The notes under the pieces are model-generated. The model was not told the origin of the DNA. It worked only from the letters and a program-made list of their open reading frames with translations, and made no database searches. Below, piece after piece: positions 34,880-46,606 of a stretch of DNA of 64,000 nucleotides (positions are counted from its first letter, which is position 1; the number at the start of each line of letters is the position of its first letter). This stretch comes from Neostapfia colusana. Lineage: Eukaryota > Streptophyta > Magnoliopsida > Poales > Poaceae. Location: positions 46,593,652-46,657,651 of the forward strand of contig JASWHV010000012.1 of the NCBI GenBank assembly GCA_030760725.1, read 5' to 3'. The translations under genes and the position numbers were made by a program.

Positions 34880-35137
34880 GTCCACTTTCATATGCGGTCC
34901 TTGCATAGAACCACCTATGAAAAATATTTCACATGCTGTCTGAGATGCTGAGACGCCTGTGATAATTATTTTTCACAGTCAGTCTGCAGTTTAGAACCGA
35001 CTGTGAAAATTTTTTTTCCCAGGCGGCGCCTGTGATAATATATCATTTTTCACAGGCACTTGGTCACGAGCGGTTTTTAAAACCGCATGTGATAATATGT
35101 TTAGAGCTGCCTATAGAAACACGTTTTCTAGTAGTGG
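34880..35137. repeat. CACTA-A right subterminal repeats and terminus
   Basis: Motifs of the type gcctgtgataatta, ttttcacag, cgagcggtttttaaaaccgcatgtgataata, then gtttctatag-like sequence and the terminus cgttttctagtagtg ending at 35137. The next bases (ggt, 35138-35140) would be the target duplication. Confidence 0.82.
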
Positions 35138-36966
35138 GTGCAAATGACACATTAGTTTGCTTGAGAGAAAATGCTGAAATGTAAGCATAAATGTGTTTTA
35201 TGTTTTCATGATTTTCAAATCTTTAAGTAATAAAGCTTTGCTTGGAAGACAAGGCTGGCGACTAGTATAGTTTCCTGACAGTCTATATATGTCCCGCATT
35301 TCTAACACAATGCACGCCCCCAAGCCCCCACTCTGCAATTACACAAAGCCCCCACACTGTTTCTGCCCAAGCCCTGACCTGCCCAGGCACTACCACTGCT
35401 AGCCGGTCAGCCCCTTGTGCAGATCGCAGGAAGATTTGTCGATCCCCTAAATCCACATGCATACCCCTTGAAAACTGGGAAGGGAATCCATGGACGGTGA
35501 TGGAGTTGATATCAGCTTGGTCAAATTGCCCAGGTCATCGTGGGTTAAATGCCCTATAATTGTACCCTTATCGGGGGTACCTGACTAACACAAATGGCTG
35601 GTCCCAGACTGATCCACACTATACAAGGGAGGTCCCATTACCTCACAGGGAAAGACTTTTACCGTGACATTTTAGTCTAGTAGATATAGATTGTTCCGGC
35701 AAACCGGGGTTCACCGGCAGCGAAGACGGCGACAGCCCTCTGGCAGACGTACGCGAGTGCGCACACACTTGTGATCAATGTGGATTTTTAGACACTGGCT
35801 TGGCTTCTGCCTTCTCGCCAGAGCTGGTTTTTATAATCAAAACAAGTAAACGGAATACAGAGAAGACTCGGCCATACAGCCACAACATCCGTAACTCACG
35901 CCATGCACGGATCAACCCACGAGCTGCGCCATGCAAGACCACTCGCTGATGCCGTGAGATACGGACGGAATACACCATGTTTCCATGCAGACTGAGTGCA
36001 CGACGCGCCTGCACAACCGGGCAGGCTCACAACTGACTAGACCAAGGACTCACCTAACTTGGACTGAAAAACAAACTAAGTAACGTTACTAAGTTATTCA
36101 ACACTTGTGCGGGATGATCAGCTTGAAGGCCATGACCGACCTCTGACGTCGAATGACACCTCTGGCCTTCAGCGCTGCCATTCACTCTCTACAGCACCAC
36201 ATGGAGAAAGCAGTGGACTTCATGCCTTCTGCATTGATCAGCCACGGGACGTCAGCGGCTCCAGGTTATTGTTTGATTGACTGTAATGTGGTGTTAATGT
36301 TTTTAGGCTAACCAAGATCTTATGTGTTAGTTTAAACAGAAGGAAAAAAGTCTTTGTGATGGGTATAGTATATGTAATCTTGTAATAACGTTTTGCATGG
36401 CCTGCAAAGCCTATGGACTCCAGTCACACATAGTTTAATTGATAAGTTTTGCCAGATAAATATGCATGGTATGAAAAATTGAGTACATTGTGATTTTTCA
36501 TTCATGATATAAATATTCATGAAATGAAAAATTATCAATCTTGTCATTTTTCAATATATAAAACATTAAATTTATGTAATGTTATCGTAGTAATTGATGT
36601 CAAATCCTTTCATGCCAAAGAAAAAATGATACACTAAATCAATGCGAAATAGCCAATGCCACAAAAGTTTAGTGCCCCACAACAAATTTCTTCCTATACA
36701 TTAACAACCAGACACTTCAACGAAAGATCTGTTTAACAACTTGGGAAATAATTTATTAACAGCTGATCTAATATTTCCTTGCGATATGCTATATGGTTTG
36801 AGACCCTTTGAATAGTCGATATGTAATTGGTTTTGGACTAGAATAATTAACTGATTAGCTTGATTCTATCTCTTTTTGGCAGCTATCCTTCTCTTTTTTG
36901 CGAAACGAAAGTACAATCACAAAAACTCATAAACACCCATGAGTATTCATGAACCCTATGGCCACA
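35138..36966. other. Unassigned inter-element DNA
   Basis: No gene found on either strand. 35290-35780 is moderately GC-rich with phrases such as tgtacccttatcgggggtacc; 36290-36966 is AT-rich. It may hold old transposon remnants, but no terminal repeats or protein motifs can be supported. Confidence 0.4.
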
Positions 36967-37250
36967 CACTACAAGAAACATGAACATTTACGACAGCCAT
37001 AATCGCCGTAATTAAGCCACTAAATGCAGTAATTAAGTTATTTACGATTGTAATTACTTATTAACGACGGCATCCAGCCGTCAAAAATGTGGTCGTAAAT
37101 AAAGTTATTTACGACGGCCAGCGCCGTCGTAAATAACACAAGCTTATTTACAATGGTCATCATCTCCATACCATCGTAAATAAGGGATTTAATTTTTTTA
37201 TAAAAAATAAAAAATGCTAATTAACCTGGCTCAATGACCAGCTCACAGAC
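36967..37250 (+). mobile_element. CACTA-C: 5' terminal stub of a third CACTA-type element
   Basis: Begins CACTACAAGAAACATG and continues with dense subterminal motifs (ttacgacggc, cgtaaataa, attaacgacggc) in both orientations. It stops being repetitive near 37190 and runs into an (AT) tract; no coding region or right end is present. Confidence 0.65.
37104..37137. repeat. Perfect 15-bp inverted repeat in the CACTA-C subterminal region
   Basis: gttatttacgacggc (37104-37118), loop cagc, gccgtcgtaaataac (37123-37137). The arms are exact complements and correspond to the subterminal motif in head-to-head arrangement. Confidence 0.9.

Positions 37251-37252
<2 letters not shown>

Positions 37253-37330
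<78 letters not shown>
37253..37330. repeat. (AT)39 microsatellite
   Basis: Uninterrupted at-dinucleotide run of 78 bp, lying between the CACTA-C stub and the Retro2 fragment. It is a likely site of breakage or misassembly. Confidence 0.97.
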
Positions 37331-37332
<2 letters not shown>

Positions 37333-37420
37333 AAACACAGACAGTTCACAATACAATAGTATCGAATATAACACACGACACTACACACTCCCACGTCCGC
37401 TACCTCCGGATCTCAGAATG

Positions 37421-39170
37421 TGGGGGACTTCCATTTCAGCACTTACTCAATCTTGCTTGGATCAACTGCAATGCCTTCCGCAGAAATAATATGACCAACA
37501 AATGGCACTTGGCTGATCCAAAACTCGCACTTGCTGAACTTGGAACAAAGCTTATTGTCTTGCAATCATTGGAGCATGATATGCAAGTGTTCGGCGTGTT
37601 CTTCTTCGGACTTGGAATAAACCAAGATGTCGTCAATAAACACCACGACGAACTTATCCAACTCCGGCATGAACACTAAGTTCATGAGGTACATGAAATG
37701 TGTCGGGGCGTTAGTGAGACTAAAAGACATGACGAGATATTCATACAATCCATATCGCATCGAGAAGGCCGTCTTCGGAATATCCTCCGCTATGATCTTG
37801 ATTTGATGATATCCGGAGCGAAGATCCATCTTCAAAAATACACTCGCACCCACAAGTTGATCAAATAGAATATCGATGCGAGGCAGTGGATATTTATTCT
37901 TGATGGTGACAGCATTGAGAGGTCGGTAATCCACACACAACCTCAAGGTTTCATCCTTTTTCTTCACGAACAGCACCGAGCAACCCCATGGTGGGGAACT
38001 CGGTCGAATGAAACCCTTATTCATCAGAACATTGAGCTGCTCTTTCAGTTCAGCTAGCTCATTTGGAGCCATCTTGTACGGTTTCCCTGATATCGGTGTT
38101 GTCCCGGGTACAAGTTTGATCTTGAACTAGACATCTCTTTCGGGTGGCATGCCCGGGAGATCATCCGGAAATACGTCTGGGTATTCACGGACCACACGAA
38201 TATCCTCAAGCTTTGTGGCTTCCGTGTTATATGTGGCTGGAACTTCTTGAACCGAATGGTCAAGAATGAGATTATGTGGTCCATGAAGTGGAGAGTTTAA
38301 ACGAACCACACGTGGAATGATGTCAAGAACCATGGTGATGTAGCTATGACATTCCTAAAATGACATCGAGTTTTTGACACTCTAACATAATTAGAGAAGT
38401 CAGGTATAGATTCCCACCCAATTGTAATGGTGCTCTATAGATCATACTATCACCTGTTATTTTCCCACCCGGAGAGCAAATCAAATATGAATTATTTGTG
38501 GGAATGATAGGCAATTGATATTTAATAACATAAGATTGACTTATGAAATTATGGGTGGCACCGGAGTCAAAAGTTATGACTATGGGATGATCTAAATAAG
38601 AAAATGTACCCGCGACGACGGGTTCGCCTTCCTGCACGTCTTCGATGGCTAAGTTGTGGACGTTCCCAGGTTTTGGTGCTGGTTTTTTGGGCTGGTTGCA
38701 GGGCTGGTTTGCACCCTGATACGGTGCTGCACCCCTGCCCTGTCTCTGCTCGGGGCAGTCCTTGGCAATATGCCCGGCACGGCCACGCGTGAAGCATGTG
38801 TAGGGTGTCGGGGTCCCTCCGAATTGAGGACGAAATCCCGGTGCACGCGGTTGAAACTGAGGCGCACGTGGGACCATCCTTTGCTGCTGCTGTTGCTGTG
38901 GTGGATATGACTGTCGGAAGCTTGGCGCATTAAATTGTTGACCTCGAAACTGAGGCGGTCGCGCCGGTGGCTGCCATCTCTGACCAGATGGTGAGCGATA
39001 TACCATGCGGTATTTTTATGGTGCCCCACCACAGCTGCTCGCCAGTGCGCTGCGTTTTTTCTTATCAGAACCGCGCTCGCGCTTAGCATTTTCTTGTAAA
39101 ATCACGGCATTGACAAGATCGTTGAATGTGCAGCGGTTGCTTTGGGTGAGATGAACCTTCATTTTGGAAT
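37421..39170 (-). pseudogene. Retro2: truncated gypsy gag-protease-RT fragment
   Basis: Reading from the right: gag tail (NRCTFNDLVNAVILQENAKRERG near 39080-39140), Gln/Pro-rich linker, a damaged zinc knuckle (CFTRGRAGHIAKDC, with Arg in place of the second Cys), protease FDSGATHNFISQ (about 38555-38590), then RT with LCVDYRPLNAVTIKNKYPLP and FIDDILVYSK. It breaks off inside RT at about 37421, and gag is cut at about 39170, so neither LTR-to-gag nor RNase H and integrase remain. A TAG near 38128 and a frame change near 38330 add to the decay. Closest in wording to Retro4 among the copies here. Confidence 0.88.
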
Positions 39171-39174
39171 TCAG

Positions 39175-39814
39175 TGTGGCGGACCGGAATCTGCTCATCC
39201 AGGATAGCAGAGGGTGGTGCCGTATGATGCGACACCCGACCGCACACATCATAAGGATACGTTGTATTACATAGAAAACCAACTGAACTGTACAAAGAAG
39301 TACACTACTCAGTTACAAACTAGTGCTTATATTACACAGTGGAAGTTAAATTTATACAACTCACGCCCGTCTATCTAGCAAAAGTCGGTTGCCCCGCCCG
39401 AGGGCAACCCACACTAGCTGCACTCCTCAGCTTAGCTCGGCGTGTACTGCTCCCACTCAGCCGTGGTCCCGACGGAGGGTAACCCTCGCCGGTGGACTCG
39501 TAACCCGAGTCTGTGGGATGCTCCTCACCTAAAAACACTTAAGCAGCAACCATGGGCACGATGGCTCCACAAGACTTAACTGACTCGCCTAGGCATGAAA
39601 CTCTACATGTAGTGTACAACGAACATGGGACGGTAGAATTGCAGCAAACGGACACGCCTACAAGTTCATCCTTAGTTCATCTTTTAGCCACAAGTTAATA
39701 GTTCATAAATCTGAAATTTAGTAAGCAATATTTGGTGGCACACATGTAGCAATACAATTATACATATCAGCAGCATTGCATCATCACATTCCATAATTTA
39801 TCTACGTTACGACG
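39175..39814 (-). repeat. LTR fragment (start of a chromovirus LTR) cut by Retro3
   Basis: Begins TGTGGCGGACC and shares an order of phrases with the Retro1 LTR start (ggtggtgccgt, gcacacat-ataagga, gtattacata, tgaaactctacat, acaagttcatcctta). It joins gag sequence directly on the left without leader or primer site, so it is either part of a rearranged Retro2 or a separate insertion. Retro3 starts at 39815. Confidence 0.65.
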
Positions 39815-42800
39815 TGTCACACCTGGTTTTCCATAAGGAACACCTTTGCATATTCTCACATGTATGCCAGGATCAGTTGACTCATACATGTGCCGACAAG
39901 AGTGTAATATCATTATATTACAAGCCAAGTTCAACGTACAACATAAAATTACATCATAGGTCATGAAATACCAAATAAGAGTACTACTACACTATAATAT
40001 AACAGCGGAAGACTATAGCGTGGATGCTCCAGTTCCACACACGTCGCCCAGGGTTTCGCCAACCTAGAACAACTCTTCGGGATCAAAGTCCTCCTCATCG
40101 AAGTCTATATCTTCATTTGCACCTGAGCATCATATGATATCCAACAAAAGCAAGTTTGAGTACCAAAGGTACTCAGCAAGTGTAGGAAAGAATGTTATGA
40201 AGGCTAATAGCAAGGAAAGGCTAACATGGTTAAGCACTATGCATTAATCCTAAGCCTTAGCTTTGATTAGCAACCTATCTTACTAAGTGATAATCCCACC
40301 AACATCATAATTAAGTCATTAATGTTAGGTTACACCACCCAACAACCTCTTTTAACTTACATCCATGTTTCTCTAATCATGGACAAGTCCAAGCCGCTCT
40401 TGACTGTGAGCACGACTGTCATGACAGTTTGGTTCTCTGCAGAGATTGTACCACTTTACCCACAAGTAGTGATTTCATCTCCTGTTGCCAGGTGGACTAA
40501 GAAACCTCCCTGATATCCGTGGTTGCAAGCCACATTTCACACTTCCTTTGGTGTGCGATTAGGAGATCACTACATGGCCTTTACAAAGAGTCTACCGGCA
40601 AGTACAAGCCCACTGAGGTTTCACCGCTGCAGTTTCTGGGAGTAAACCCTCCCCTGCAGAAGCCCCCTCTTGAGCCTTGCAGTTCCCAGGGTAGTCAAAA
40701 ATGGACTCCCATTCTCCGCACCATCCAAACACTCATACTATACCGGCAAACTCCTAATTAATTGGCCAAGCTGCCCCATCTGAGTCTTGTGGTGGCACTG
40801 TAAAGCCGGGTTAACTGTTCCATGAACCGGTCCTTAGAATCTAAGACAGGCACTAACACATTCCCGAGTCTCGTGCACGAAGCACCAACCAAAACAACCA
40901 GCCTGTCTAGATTCTTAACACCATGACACACACTTGTGTCTTCCATATAATCCACAAGACGAGTAACATCTATGTTTCATTCATTTTCTACATTCTAAGC
41001 AGGGCTAAGCACATGAAATGATAACCAACAAATCTTATGTAAATCCCTCCATGGTTTTGCAAGGAATGATAAAGGAATTAAACTAGGGAAACATCCTACA
41101 CTAGGTTTCATATTGAAGACATCATGCAAATAATCTAACTATTCATCCTGGAATAGGAACAAAGTGGTCAAGGAACACTTGCCTTTGAATGGATGTTGAT
41201 TCACTTCAAATTCTTGCTCTTGAAGATTATGAAGTAGTTCTTGGTTTGGTTCTATCCATGCATATGCGCACAAAACAATGCCAAACATGCCATAAGAATC
41301 TCAACAATGCATTTCAATCATATATGTTTGATTACACACATACACTTATTGATTTCATGTCATTTCATGTGGTTTGAAATGAAATTAAGTTTCAAATGGA
41401 CATCTATATCTTTTATTTTATCTTTGTTACAGCAAAATACTCTTTTTCTAAATTTTATAGTGGTATTAATAATTTCTAGAATTTTTATATATATACATGT
41501 TAATTTTATAATTAATTCAGTTCTAAAAATTATTTAAATTATCACTATAATCATTTTCATAACTCATATTATTATTTTCTACATTTCAGAACCTATTTAT
41601 GTATTTGGAACAGTTTCCAAAATTTTTCTTTATTATTTAATATTTTTATCTGTATTTCAGAATTTATTTAATACTTAAAAATGCATTTTCAGCCTTTTAT
41701 ATAATTATTCTGTGCTACAGAAATTATACATGTATAAAAATATGGAAACAGAATAATCTTACACCTTTAATAAATTTCTACAATTTTCTTGAATATATGT
41801 GGTTTTTATTTTGATTTTCAGAATTTATTTGTCACTATATAAATAATTTTAGCCTTTGGAAATCATTATTTTTAATTTCAGAATTTATATTCTGATCAGA
41901 ATGTTTAAACAGTGCTTTTAATAAGTTTCTAACATTTTTTCAGAAATCATTTAGTCTATTTTGATTAATTACAGAATTAAAATCAAACTTTAAAACTGAT
42001 TTGGGCCAATTTGTAATATTTAGAACTTTTCTAGGGTTCAAATTGAATTTACAGAACTATTTCATCAATTTATAAAATGCACAGGGGCTAATTGGCTAAT
42101 TCACAGTGAATTTCCAAATTTCTATAAGCCTAGGGTTTATTCTGTAAATCACAGGGGCTATTTCCTAGTTATTTAAATCTCCAGGGACCTAACCAGAAAG
42201 TTTCTAATGCTTATAACTGCTTTGAATGTGGGCCGTTGATCTCAATAACCGAATCTGTACGCTCTTTCTAATCTGGGCCGTTGGCTCAAATCCGACGCAC
42301 CAGAAGCGGCCACGTCGCCCCTAAGCCGTCTTCCTCGCTTCCGGCGGCCACGCGATCGCCGGCGAGCGGCGGCGGTGGCCGGAAACTCTCGGATTTTGCC
42401 ATTTCTTCACCGTTTACTGATCTCTTTGCATCAGAAGAAAGTGGAGAGGATGGGGAACTCACCTAGGGGGTTTTCGGGGACCGGAATTGGCCGGAGAGGA
42501 GTGATCGATGGCGACAGTGAGAAACTCTGACGATCTTCGTCGGGATTGATCTCCAGGCGCTGACCTTCGATGATTTTTGTCGGGAATCTTTCCTGGTGGC
42601 CAAGGGAGTGTGTAGAGGACAGTAAAACCAAAGATCAACGTGTGTATTTGAATAATTGAGAGTGGGGGTGGTTTCTGTGGAGAATTTCGGCCGGGGTCGG
42701 GCTGGTTTTATAGAGGGGGAGGAGGCGGCGGCGTGGGGCGCGACGGTTGCCGCAGAGGCGCGGGGTTTTGCACGTGGCCGAGGCAATTTGGTCCCATGCG

Positions 42801-42929
42801 ATAATAGAGAGGGAAAGGGATCGGCGGTTGCATTGGAGGAGAAGAAACCGACGGCTGGCCTCGGTGGCAGTGGGGGAAGAGAGGGGGAAGGGTTTGGGGC
42901 ATGTGTGATCAAATTTTTCGGTGGTTACA
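39815..42929 (-). repeat. Retro3 3' LTR (about 3115 bp)
   Basis: Begins TGTCACACCTGG and ends ...GGTTACA next to the polypurine tract. Mostly AT-rich, with a GC-rich block at about 42270-42900 close to the LTR's 5' end. Open frames there on both strands are taken as composition artefacts. The partner LTR lies outside the window. Confidence 0.8.
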
Positions 42930-42943
42930 ATTCTACCCCCCTT
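42930..42943 (-). other. Retro3 polypurine tract
   Basis: The minus strand reads AAGGGGGGTAGAAT immediately inside the 3' LTR. Confidence 0.88.
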
Positions 42944-42972
42944 AAGAAAAATCTCGTCCTCGAGATTGGGGT

Positions 42973-44153
42973 TTACGAATGGAATAGATTAGGAAATTGT
43001 GACTTTAATTCATCTTCCCTTTCCCATGTAGTTTTTCCTCTGAATGATGCTTCTATTGAACCTTGCACATATGAATCCTTTTGTTTCTCGTAACCTTTTC
43101 CATTGTGTCAAGAATTTTAACAGGGTACTCGGTATATGAAAGATCTTCTTGTACATCCAACTCTTCCATCGGTAGTTGTTCCTCTCGTGTTCTTAAACAC
43201 TTCTTGAGCTGTGATACATGGAACACATTATGTACATCCGACAATCGAGAGGGTAACTCTAACTGATAGGCTATCTCTCCTTTGCGTTCCAGTATCTTGA
43301 ATGGTCCGATATACCGAGGTGCTAGCTTCCCTCTTACTTTAAACCTTCTAAGTCCACGCATGGGTGATACTTTGAGATACACATAGTCTCCCACCTCGAA
43401 GACTAGTTCTCTTCGCCTTGTGTCCGCATAACTCTTTTGTCTTGTTTGAGCTATCTTTAGATTATTACAAATTTCTCTTACTTTCTTTTCTGCATCCCTT
43501 AGTACTTCAGGTCCAAACACTTTATTTTCACCTATTTGATCCCAAAATAGCGGAGTTCTACATCTTCTTCCATATAAAGCCTCAAATGGAGACATCTTCA
43601 TACTTGCTTGGTAACTGTTATTGTAGGAGAATTCCGCATATGGTAAATTCTTATCCCAACTCCTACTATTTTTGAGCGCACAAGCCCTAAGCATATCTTC
43701 AAGAATTTGGTTGGTTCTCTCGGTCTGCCCATCAGTTTGTGGATGATAAGCAGAACTGAAATTTAATCGAGTTCCCATGGATTCATGTAATTTTTGCCAA
43801 AATCTTGAAGTGAATTGTGTACCTCTATCTGATACTATCTTTTTGGGTACACCATGTAGGCAGACTATTCTCGACATATACAGTTCTGCTAGTTTGGAAC
43901 CGTTATAATTTTCCTTCACTGGAATGGAATGAGCAACTTTGGTCAATCTATCCACTATCACCCATATTGAATTATATCCTGTTTGTGTCCTGGGCAAACC
44001 CACTATAAAGTCCATCCCAATTTCTTCCCACTTCCATTCAGGTATCTTTAGTGATTGTAATAATCCTGCAGGCCGTTGGTGTTCTGCTTTGACTAATTGA
44101 CATGTGTCACACAATGCCACATGCTCCGCAACATCTCTTTTCATCCCATACCA
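42973..44153 (-). pseudogene. Retro3 integrase and broken chromodomain
   Basis: The open frame 43053-44144 has the zinc-domain end (ALCDTCQLVKAEH), the core (GMDFIVGLP, VSDRGTQF, DGQTERTNQ with its Glu) and the terminal GPF/Y module (KLAPRYIGPF, HNVFHVSQLKKCL). The chromodomain starts (YPVKILDTMEKVTRNKR) but a TAG at 43053-43055 stops it, and one frame over the end of the domain follows (TTWEREDELKSQFPNLF) to TAA at 42973-42975. So the catalytic core looks sound but its chromatin-reading tail is broken twice. Confidence 0.87.
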
Positions 44154-44480
44154 CTAATACCTAGTCTTAAGATCATGATACATCTTTGTACTTCCAGGAT
44201 GGATGGAGTAATCTGAATCATGAGCCTGTTTCAAAATTAGCTTCTTTATTTCTTTTATGTCTGGCACACATAGCCTTTTACCATGCCACACGATACCATG
44301 TTCATCTTCTCTAAATCCTGGAGTTTTGTTTTCTTTGATCAACTTTTTGATTTCTTTGATCTTTTCATCATTCTTTTGACCATTTCTAATATCTTGTTCT
44401 AGAGTTGAGTCGACTTCCATTGCTATAGCTTCTGCGTGGTTTACCAAGTATAAGTTGAGTTTTGCGAACTCTTCACAAAG
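44154..44480 (-). pseudogene. Retro3 RNase H-integrase linker and zinc-domain start
   Basis: 98 codons between TAA (44481-44483) and TAG (44154-44156), same frame as the integrase to its left in sequence order. Contains QAHDSDYSIHPGSTKMYHDL, the His part of the integrase zinc domain. Retro3 sequence on both sides is contiguous, so only the stops break it. Confidence 0.82.
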
Positions 44481-45460
44481 TTAGGGTTGTAGATCTCTCA
44501 TTGTTAACATGTTAACATGTGTCTTTCTGCTCAAGGCATCGGCAACCACATTAGCTTTTCCAGGATGGTAATTGATTCCCACATCAAAATTGTTAATGAA
44601 CTCCAACCATCTTCTTTGCCGAAGGTTGAGATCTGGTTGAATGAAGATATACTTCAAACTCTTATGATCGGTATAGATCTCGGTTCTTCTACCCATTAGG
44701 TAATGTCTCCATAACTTCAATGCATGTACAACTGTTGCCAAGTCTAGATCATGGGTAGGATAGTTCTTCTCATTCTTCTGAAGTTGTCGGGAAGCATAGG
44801 CAATAACATGCCCTTCTTGCATAAGCACACATCCTAACACTTGTCCTGAAGCATCACAATAGACAGAGAATGATTTCTCCATATCAGGCATAACCAAAAC
44901 CGGGGCAGTTGTCAACTTCTTCTTTAATTCCTGAAAACTTGACTCGCATTCTTGAGACCATACAAAAGCAGCTCCTTTTTCCAACATCTTTGTGAGCAGT
45001 TTGGCTATTCTTGAAAATCCTTTAATGAATCTTCTGTAATAGCCAGCCAACCCTAAGAAGCTTCGGATTTCTCCGACATTCTCTGGTGTTTTCCACTTTT
45101 GAACACCAGCTATCTTCTCTATATCCATAGATATTCCTCCTTTAGAGATAATATGCCACAGAAAAGCAACTTTCTTAAGCCAAAATTCACACTTACTGAA
45201 TTTGGCATAAAGTTTGTTTTCTCTTAGCTTTTGTAACACTATTCTCAGATGCTCTTCATTTTCTTTCTCATTCTTTGAGTATATGAGGATATCATCAATG
45301 AACACTACTACAAACTTGTCCAAATATTTCATGAATACCTTATTCATAAGGTACATGAAATATGCCGGGGCATTTGTTAGTCCAAAAGGCATAACTGTAT
45401 ATTCATACAGTCCATACCTAGAAACAAATGTTGTCTTTGGAATATCTGATTCTCTTATCC
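44481..45460 (-). pseudogene. Retro3 reverse transcriptase C-terminal part and RNase H
   Basis: 303-codon frame from PFGLTNAPAYFMYLMN with the catalytic FIDDILIYSK box, the thumb region, and an RNase H domain (FSVYCDASGQVLGCVLM, YTDHKSLKYIF, NVVADALSRK). It ends at TAA 44481-44483. A one-base deletion near 45470 separates it from the RT N-terminal part. Confidence 0.9.
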
Positions 45461-45787
45461 TTATTGATGATATCCAGAACGGGGGTCAATCTTGGAGAAT
45501 ACACATGCACCTCTTAATTGATCAAACAAGTCCTCACTACGAGGTAAAGGGTACTTGTTTTTGATTGTCATTTCATTGAGGGCACGGTAATCTACACATA
45601 ACCTCTTAGTCCCATCCTTCTTTGGTACAAATATCACCGGAGCTCCCCATGGTGAGGAACTAGGATGGATATACCCTTTCTCCGATAACTCTCGGATATG
45701 ATCCTTGAGTTCTGCTAGATGTTGGGTATCCATCCTATATGGCCTTTTATATATGGGAGCAGTACCAGGTACTAATTCTATAATGAA
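45461..45787 (-). pseudogene. Retro3 reverse transcriptase N-terminal part
   Basis: Contains YIHPSSSPWGAPVIFVPKKD and LCVDYRALNEMTIKNKYPLP, ending at DPRSGYHQ before a frameshift. Same frame as the protease piece to its right, from which a TAA at 45788-45790 separates it. Confidence 0.88.
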
Positions 45788-46606
45788 TTATACTTCTTGA
45801 TCCGGTGGCATACCTGGTAATTCTTCGAGAAACACATCTGGGAATTCATTGACAACTTTTATATCTTCAATAACTACTTCGGTTTTGTTGAGCTGAACAT
45901 TTCCATATGGTACTTGGGTAGATGTGAACTCAACCTTTATTCCATCCGTATGTGTTAGTTCCACCGTTCTCGTTGAACGATGTATAACTCCTTTATACTT
46001 GGTTAACCAGTCCATCCCCAAGATGATATCAATCCCTTGTGATTCTATTACAATGAAATTTGCAAGGAATTCTACTCCATTAACTCCTAGATTTACCTTG
46101 CGACATATTTGTTTTGTCTTTATTTCTCCTCCAGGAGAATTCACTACTAACACTCGATTCATAGATGTAATTGGTAATTTGTGCTTGGTTATGAATTCCT
46201 TGGCTATGAATGAGTGTGTTGCACCAGAGTCAAACAAAATTGTAGCAGGATAAGTATTGGCAGAGAACATACCAATAACCACATCTGGTGCCTCTTGTGC
46301 TTCCTCCATGGTCACATGGTTCACCTTGCCAGGCACAAGATTCTGTTGTTGAGGTAGCTTCTTGTTTGGGCACCGGTTGGCATAGTGTCCCATTTCTCCA
46401 CAGTTGTAGCATTGCCCGGTGACCTTGTTCAGTGGTGCTTTATTGCCTTGTTGTGCATTTGGAGGGTTTGACCCTGCAGGACGAGGTTGAAAGGCAGGAC
46501 GTTGTTGCTGCACTTGTTGTCGCTGCTGTTGTGGTTGAAAAGTTGGATTCTTAGCAGCAGGGTTGTAATTTCTCTGAGACGGATTGGGAGCTATAGGTCG
46601 GTTCAT
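45788..46606 (-). pseudogene. Retro3 nucleocapsid zinc knuckle and protease
   Basis: A Gln/Pro-rich stretch, a good CCHC box (CYNCGEMGHYANRC near 46365-46410), then the retropepsin-like protease (ILFDSGATHSFIAKEF, IILGMDWLTKYKGVI). It ends DQEV at TAA 45788-45790. A frameshift near 46606 disconnects it from capsid. Confidence 0.9.

Larger units (their letters stand above)
13826..35137 (+). mobile_element. CACTA-A: old En/Spm-type DNA transposon (5' end not found), host of CACTA-B
   Basis: The right end is clear: ...TTTTCTAGTAGTG at 35125-35137, the complement of a CACTACTAGAAAA terminus, preceded by subterminal repeats. Plus-strand genes are a TNP2 transposase (15545-19160) and a Transposase_24-like gene (19250-20031 plus 32590-33720). 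No matching left terminus is seen between 13826 and 15545, so the 5' end is missing or lies left of Retro1; the start given is only the edge of Retro1. Both genes are riddled with stops and frameshifts. CACTA-B (20032-32224) is inserted in it. Confidence 0.8.

Noticed and set aside
37253..37330. (AT)39 tract as a replication origin or matrix attachment site
   Set aside because: A simple dinucleotide microsatellite explains it; nothing else supports a functional site.
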